Shown here one piece after another: positions 57,978-64,000 of a DNA stretch of 64,000 nt. The position numbers and the translations under genes were made by a program. Location: assembly GCF_008831285.2 (NCBI RefSeq), contig NC_045149.1:5757500-5821499 (forward strand), written 5' to 3'. A model generated the notes under the pieces. The model was not told the DNA's origin. It was given only the letters and a program-made list of their open reading frames with translations, and did not search any database. Within the stretch, counting starts at the first letter, position 1. Every line of letters starts with the position of its first letter. This DNA is from Nymphaea colorata. Lineage: Eukaryota; Streptophyta; Magnoliopsida; Nymphaeales; Nymphaeaceae.

Positions 57978-59276
57978 GTTGGAAGTTGAATTTTTACAGT
58001 AAAAATGACTCCAGCATGAAGGAGCATTTTGCCAAGGGACGCTAACTCCAGCCCCAGCCAAGAACGCCAAAGGCTGCCCAGCCCTTACGCATAGCCAAAG
58101 GAAGACTCGGCCAGGACCAGGTAGGAGAACAGGACTTGGTTAACTGATTCCAGAGCGGGACATGTCCAGCAGTGAAGTGGGACACGCCGACAGTGGGAGG
58201 ACACAAAGGCAGGACACGCCTGGGGTTTCTCCAGACATGGGTCCGGGTTTTGAAGAGCGGGTTGAAACGGTAGTTTTGTAAATTCCGATCAGTAATTTGA
58301 TAATGCAGGTCAGGTAGCGGATGTTTTTAGTGGATCTGGGACGGGACCCAAATCCAGCCTTTTTGTCGGCCCTTGGCTTGGGTCAGCGTCAAGACCTGTG
58401 CCGATTCTAGTGGCCGTCCCGGTTCGACAACTGAGACTCGGTTATCGGATCGGGTCGCAAAGGCGGACAGCTCGGGCGTGCGAGGCCGCCCGTGCCTCCG
58501 TCCTCCTCTACTACTTCAAAAGCAGAGGGCGATGGCATTGTTTCTTGCTTTTTGATTATTCTTGTTTTACCAGTTTTGAAAATACTTCAGTATGGTTTTT
58601 CGGCGACCATAACACCGGCGAGCTAAATTAAACAGTCAAATCCTGGCTTAATCTCTCATACCTCCAAATTCTCTCAAACCAACGTCGAGAGTGCAAGGCA
58701 TGGTTCTTCTTCCATTTCCCTTCAACTGACGAACAGAAACAGGCTTCTCCAGTGTACGACCCCTACGATACAGGGGTAAGTGTCTCTCTGGTTCTGAGAA
58801 CTTGTCGGCGACGGATAAACATCGACCCCAAGCTCGTTGGTTTTTGTTAACAGTAGAGACAAAGCTTCCTCCTTCTAGCACACTGTTTCATTGGATTTCA
58901 AGAGCTTCCTCCGTCTAGCACACTGTTTTATTGGATTTCAAGAGCTTCCTCCGTCTAGCACACTGTTTTATTGGATTTCCTCCTTCTAGCACACTGTTTC
59001 ATTGGATTTCAAGCATTTCTATTGTGAAATCTCTACCCAAACCTCCACATTCCCTCTGCCTGAGTCGCACACAATCCCCCTTCATTCACCTCCAGCCACC
59101 CACTCCGTTCTACCTCTCTACCCCTATGCTAGACATCTGTGTTCCCCTCCAAATGAAGGAGAACCGACAATAGGATCCGATTCAACAGCTCCTCGCGCCC
59201 CTTTCAAAGTGTGATCCTCGGGCAGTGGCAGTGCTTGGACCACCCCTCGGCAGCCATCGGCAGGACCAGCTGCTCC
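57978..59276 (+). mobile_element. Long terminal repeat of an LTR retroelement (5' LTR)
   Basis: Begins TGTTGGAAGTTGAATT, a common plant LTR start, exactly where the hAT remnant stops, and runs to a primer-site-like motif at 59281. GC-rich relative to the flanks. Near 58862-59011 it contains a 40-bp tandem repeat. No gene frame is recognisable (58373-58631 is compositional). The matching 3' LTR must lie beyond the window. Confidence 0.55.
58862..59011. repeat. 40-bp tandem repeat, about 3.8 copies
   Basis: Units starting at 58862, 58902 and 58942 read AGCTTCCTCCKTCTAGCACA + CTGTTTYATTGGATTTCAAG. The third unit is shortened by about 5 bp before the fourth. Near-identity of the copies points to recent expansion. 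Confidence 0.9.
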
Positions 59277-59280
59277 AACT

Positions 59281-59292
59281 TGGTATTAGACC
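59281..59292 (+). other. Primer-binding-site-like motif
   Basis: TGGTATTAGACC compared with the usual TGGTATCAGAGC: two mismatches. It follows the LTR-like stretch and fixes plus-strand orientation. Confidence 0.5.
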
Positions 59293-62018
59293 CACACTCT
59301 GCATCGGCAGCGACTCCATGAGGTCTGTTGCGTTACAACAACATTGAGAAGCAGAAAAACAGAGGAAGCCGACAAAGAGCTGTGTGGGAAACCATTGGTG
59401 CTGTTTCTCTAGGAGTTTGCATTCATTGAGCCAAAGGTCTCTGGAATCGTCTACGCCTTAAGGATCTTCGAGCCATTTTTAAAGATTTTTGAGATTATCG
59501 TTGCAAAGAAACGGATTTTTGAAGCCCAGCTATTTCTTAGGCGAGTGTCGTCTCTAACTCTTCTCTTCAAGACGAACTCCAATCGATTTGGGGGCTATCC
59601 TGTTGTTTTTCACTCACTGATCAATCCTGCAAGTTTGATTCATGGACGGTGAGTGCTCCTACCCAATCATCCCCATCTTTTCAGTGATACCCGAGTGTTT
59701 CTGGCACAAAATCATTGTTGAATTGGTGCCAAATCATGTGGCAATCCTATTGGAAGATGGATGATGAAATTCCGAACAAATCAAGGAGTAGAACGCCAGA
59801 TTTGGTTTAGAAACGAGGTTTGAATCATCTTTATAAGGTTGGGGGACAAATTTCTACACTTTCCAATGGCAGAAACAAAATTTCGAGGAAATCAAAATTT
59901 TCAGCAAAATATTTCGCCGGGATTCCAATGGAGTTCGTCGGTCATAGATGAGTCCTGTGTATCAGTGTAAAAAGTAGTAGCGCGTCACCAAGATTTAGGA
60001 CTCCATATGATTTTAACGCAATAGTGTCCGGCCTTCTCGTCGAATCCTACCACGTGTCGAGCTCCGCAGTGTCCTCATCCGACGTCGAATCCCGCTCCGC
60101 ACGAGTCACGCGCTTCTCAATGGTTGCGAGGGTGTGTCGACGTCCCCTACCTTTGAAGCACGTGTCCAAACCCGACTCTTCCTGATCTTAACTTTCTCAA
60201 TCGACGAAAAAACCATAATCTGCCTTGACTTCAAAACGCCGGTGTTGATTACTCCGGCCACCGTTTTGGTCGATCAAAAATCCATCAAAATCGTCTTCAT
60301 CTTGCCTACCTCCTCACCAAATTGCAGAATTTTTAGAGTTACACTAGGGCGCTACAAATTTTTGAGTACCCACTGTTTTGAGGAGTTCTCTACAACTGAG
60401 TTTGAGCTGAGGCTCGATAGAACAACTGGGCTGAGGTGTGATTTCAACCTAGGCACAATTTTTCTAGGAGACGAATCTGCAAACAAGCTTTGTGGCGTTG
60501 GATTTTGAAGGGAGTCTATCATTTTTTTCAAGATTTTAGGACCACTCTGAAGGGAGTTAGAAAATTTTCAAGATGCAGAGGTCCATGGAGCTGCTGACCG
60601 AGTATCGTACTCACTGCACCAGATCTTTAGCAGGAGGACACGCGTTCGCCAATGCTTTTGGCAATTGCCACACCCCGTTACAACATCTCCTGGGATTCAC
60701 TCGAGCATCTGGTGACTTCCTCATCACTCCTTAAGCTTGCCTCTTATTGTTTTGTTTAGAATTTAACTATTGTGGTGCTGGGAGCTGAATCGCAGCATAA
60801 GGCGAACCTACTAAGGTGCCGCTGAGACTCGTGCAACCACACTTCCAAGGTTGCAGTTGAGTGCCATTGCTGAGGAGAGGCAATTGCTGAATACCAAGGA
60901 CTGGGCCTTATTCCTTGGCTAACTCACCGGACTAGATCCGACAGGTGAGCTTTCCCCCATCACTCTATATCTGCGAGGGAAATGGTGCAATTCTCTACTA
61001 TAACCCTTTGTTGGTACCCTTGTTTTGGGCTCCTCCTCTAGCACCGGGACACAGCTCGGTAGCAGGAAGACCTACCTGTGATATTTGGGGCATGGATTGT
61101 TGCACAACTAGGTATGTATGGATCTCTAGAGTGAGATGGGAGTGATTTATGTCATGTATCGTTGTGCCATTGTAAGGATTGAAGACTATATCTGCTAAAA
61201 ACTTTTGAGAGCTTGTAGTGAGGTCTGAGATTGGTACCGATTTCATCTCTTGTGGGCATAGCTAAAGCTGTTTGTTCAGTTGAGGGACCTATATATAAAC
61301 CAAACCTGAGAGTTAGTCACTTTACCAGTAAGAGGGCAGCACAGCGATAAGTTTCAGTCAGTGTGTCAGAAGTTTCAGTAGGAGAAAGACACTCAGCCGA
61401 CTATCAGTTACGTTCCTTGGACAGAAGTTTACAGGCTTAGGTTACTGAATGTTAATGAGTCTGCCATAGGAATAGCCCTTCGTGATTAGTAAGAAAATCC
61501 TAGCTAACTGAAACCACTTTGTTCTCAGTCTGGCGAATGGTGTTTGACCCTTGGGCTAGTTGCCTAGGCGCTAGGAGTAGCGCATCAATTAAGATTCAGT
61601 TTGAATCTGGCTTCGGGCGAGGAACAACCGCTGAGGGGCCAGAAGGGCACGTTGGTAGGTAACTCGGGTTACCTTCGTAGAAATCTCCAACTAGCAAATC
61701 AGCCGTTAGCGCTAAACCCGAATGGCGAATGGTGCGAAGGATAAAATGACAGCCTCAATTATAGAGTTTGATCCTCCTCCCTACCATTGTTCAGCACCGA
61801 TGATAACTACCGGTGTGCATGAAGCGATGGCCTCCTTACATCGCTTAAGAGAAAGACAAGCTGAACATGACTATATCTTGATGAGTTTGCTTGTGTCTTA
61901 GCCGTGTGAGAAGGAGTCCAACCATGCGCAACACAAGAAATGGGACCAGGTGGTTGGGCCAAATCAGAATTACCTTTCACCCAAATTGAAGCATGACCAA
62001 ACCCAAGCATGAGGCAAG
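59293..62018 (+). mobile_element. Retroelement leader/internal non-coding region
   Basis: No domain recognised. The plus-strand frame at 60134-60508 (124 codons) lacks family features; its text GAATTTTTAGAGTTACAC... resembles the leader of the Copia fragment at 37430-37480 in style. A short frame from the ATG at 61745 (MTASIIEFDPPPYHCSAPM...) ends after about 50 codons. Confidence 0.4.
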
Positions 62019-62435
62019 ATGATTCCAGTTTTCCTCGAATCCAAGAATGGAATTTGTTTGAAGGAATTTGACCTTCTTATACACCCAGGGACAGGTGCAT
62101 ATCGTAGCCAAACCTACACATTTATTGTGGGGCTACATCTAAACTGCAATATTGTAGTAGAACACCCCAGCATCAGTTGGAATCATTTCAAAATACAGAT
62201 TGATGAGACTAATGAGGAGATTTGGGTGAAGGACCTAGCGTCTGAAAAGGCACCATGCTCTCGGGTCAAAGAGTGACGTCTTATATGTACATGCAAGTTA
62301 AGGATGGGGACATTTTGAGAAAAGAAAAAAGGATAGTAGATTATGAGTTGAAATGGGAATTGACTGGTTCCAACCAAGGGAATGATCAAAGGAACATCCC
62401 AGCACCCACTACCCGAGGTTGGGAAAACCGTTAGA
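62019..62435 (+). pseudogene. FHA-domain gene fragment captured in the retroelement
   Basis: The frame from 62019 reads IPVFLESKNGICLKEFDLLI, then after a short linker TFIVGLHLNCNIVVEHPSIS, WNHFKIQIDETNEEIWVKDL, ASEKAP. This is the FHA fold in order: the glycine turn (here VGLH where FHA domains have GRH), the PSIS-R-x-H motif (here PSISWNHF) and the DL-x-S-x-HGT motif (here DLASEKAP). After a frame break, 62290-62370 gives MQVKDGDILRKEK and YELKWELTGSN, matching the last FHA strands (V-x-E-G-D-x-L-R-x-G ... Y-x-L-x-W). It resembles the FHA domain of plant PARALLEL SPINDLE 1-like proteins most, by eye. Key phosphopeptide-binding residues (the Arg of GR and the Ser-Arg/His-Gly-Thr) are altered, so binding is probably lost. 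Confidence 0.75.
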
Positions 62436-63110
62436 AAGGCCCTTTTTGTTGTAATAACCATATAGCTCACTTACCATCAAGAACCCCACTAAAACCAAGT
62501 GGTATGCTTGAGACAGAAAGCAATGGAACAAGACTAGCTTGCAACCACCGCTCACCCCAATCTGAATATGTTCAGACCCAACGTTATTCACGAGAATGTG
62601 ATGAGGGTCAAAGTGGCATTGGCCATTCGAGGAAATACTAGCCGAAATGGGAGCCCACGGTCTTGGACCAAAGGGAAAAGGCAGACCATATAATGCAATC
62701 TGATTGTCAAGCTCAAGAGAACAGAGGCAACGGGCAACTGCCTGTGATAGATATCCACAAGCCGCAGCGGATGGAACCTTCCTTTGGAGGACCCTTATCG
62801 ATTCTAGAAGCACAGATCGATAAGCTGCTAACATTATCGTCACTTAGGTTGAACGAGAAAATGCGAGAAGTCCGGAACACCTTTGATTCGCTACAACAGG
62901 GGCTGCAATGGTTGGTGAAGCAAGTTGAGAGGTATGAGATGGCGGATGGGCCAGCAAAACCCTTTGCGAAAACATCAAGTGAAGGAGTTACAACAGTGAT
63001 TTCGAAAGGGTTATACCGGGCCAAAATGGAAGAAAGAGCCAAGATAGACTTTCCATTGGAGGATTGGCATATCCAGCTAGCTGCTTGAGCCGAGACCAGT
63101 GACTACTCCC
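62436..63110 (+). pseudogene. Coding-like region, possibly gag N-terminal part or continuation of captured gene
   Basis: The frame 62663-63088 (141 codons) contains a probable coiled-coil segment, LNEKMREVRNTFDSLQQGLQ then WLVKQVERYE, of the sort seen at the start of Gypsy gag proteins. Upstream text (62470-62660) is hydrophilic and broken by a stop. Assignment to gag or to the captured gene is open. Confidence 0.4.
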
Positions 63111-64000
63111 CGCCAAATAAGTGTGACCCTCAACTATCATCTCCCAAGATTGATCCCATTCCACCAAACCCAGGAATAACGCACCAAGAAAAACAGAAAC
63201 GTTTTAAAACGGGTCAGTATTTTAGGTGTAAGGCGACTTGGAAGTGGGGGCATAGGTGTGAATAGAATGGCATTGAGGTTGAGGAGTCAAGTAGCATGTG
63301 CCGCACGGGTAATGAGCAAACGACGGCTGAACTCACAACATGTTCGGACCAAGCCAATGGAAGAGGAGAGGTGATCAGCCAAGAATGTAAACCTCGGCTG
63401 CCCCTACCTGGCACTGACCGGTCAAAACCCACGGGAGAGTTGGCTGCAGATAGCCAGGTTTACCTTGGGCCGGAATGGCTAAATATAGTCAAGCGAGGAA
63501 GGGCGAAAGCAACTGAGTTCGTGAGGGACGGGGGCAGCACCTATCCCATCAATTATACAGCAAGTCCAAGATAGCCTCCCCACACAAGGGGCAAGGAGCT
63601 GAAGAAATGAGAAGAAACCCCCCCCCCCGCCAGCCGCACGGAGACCTCTCCAATTAAGAATGAGTACTTTGGCATATTGGTCGAAGGACCGATCGGCGTG
63701 GTCCACCCAGCTAGTGGAAATGCAGCGCCTGGGTCCTCAATGAACCTCAAGCAAGCAAAGATTACAAATAGAGTGAGAACTTTCTTTTGGGCTACTTGGG
63801 GAGACGGGAGTGATCTTTCTACCACAATATATTACAATCGACGAGGGTGGACTGAATACAATAGGTTGGAAATCCTCTACCAACAGCCACGAAAAATGGG
63901 GTCCAATCAAATACGCCATTCACAATGTAGTGGTATTCAGTTGAATTATTCCAAAATGCCCAATCCTGCTGAGTATAGCCCAAACACCCCATTGCAAGAT
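63111..64000 (+). pseudogene. Gag-like end with degenerate zinc knuckle; element continues beyond the window
   Basis: At about 63180-63255 the plus strand reads KRFKTGQYFRCKATWKWGHR then C. The spacing R-C-x(n)-G-H-R-C is that of a Gypsy-type gag CCHC knuckle (CFRCG...GHRC) with the first Cys replaced by Tyr. A hydrophilic frame follows (63296-63574), then broken frames up to the edge. Protease and reverse transcriptase would be expected to the right of 64000. Confidence 0.4.

Noticed and set aside
60134-60508. 124-codon plus-strand frame
   Set aside because: It sits in the retroelement leader, has no family features and no partner motif; kept only as leader sequence.
62409-63042. Long minus-strand frames at the right end of the window
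   Set aside because: They are antisense to the gag-like/FHA-derived plus-strand reading and show no domain.

Overview
The window is nuclear DNA from a flowering plant. It is AT-rich, repeat-laden and gene-poor. Plant origin is shown by a PRONE-type RopGEF (a plant-specific family), a PLAC8/PCR-type cysteine-rich protein with plant GT-AG introns, (CT)n/(GA)n tracts near gene 5' ends, and several plant transposon superfamilies. I cannot name the species. No CRISPR array, operon or other bacterial feature is present.

Only three protein-coding genes are well supported. (1) A RopGEF on the minus strand at 9096-12812 has seven coding exons and about 520 residues. (2) A small cysteine-paired (CHCH-like) protein lies on the minus strand at 24251-24438; its 5' end is unresolved. 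(3) A PLAC8-domain protein of the plant cadmium resistance/fruit-weight-2.2-like family lies on the plus strand at 52303-54118, with four exons and 178 residues. They are separated by tens of kilobases and show no sign of joint function.

Most of the rest is transposon debris. 1-2422: 3' part of a long LTR-like repeat, with a second diverged copy near 20.0-20.8 kb. 3075-3680: a 29-bp minisatellite. 21.4-22.8 kb: two hAT-like non-autonomous elements. 26.1 kb: a U2 snRNA 5'-end look-alike. 27.6-29.1 kb: an LTR-like stretch ending at a primer-binding-site-like motif. 29.5-33.0 kb: a broken Copia element on the minus strand with a 0.32-kb direct repeat on both sides. 36262-40599: a probable CACTA transposon that encloses a Copia LTR/leader fragment, a large inverted repeat (arms about 420 bp, 45-nt loop) and exon-like captured sequence. 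41.6-42.9 kb: a subterminal-repeat-like array and a dead Gypsy reverse transcriptase. 46.2-48.6 kb: MITEs, including an inverted pair. 54.4-56.3 kb: a probable LINE tail with a MITE inside it. 57.3-58.0 kb: a dead hAT transposase. 57978 to the window end: an LTR retroelement whose internal region carries a diverged FHA-domain gene fragment.

The strongest unusual signals are the FHA fragment inside the LTR element at 62 kb, the long palindrome nested in the CACTA element at 37.3-38.2 kb, and the U2-like 5' end at 26.1 kb. All identifications rest on reading translations and motifs by eye; no alignment or database search was run.
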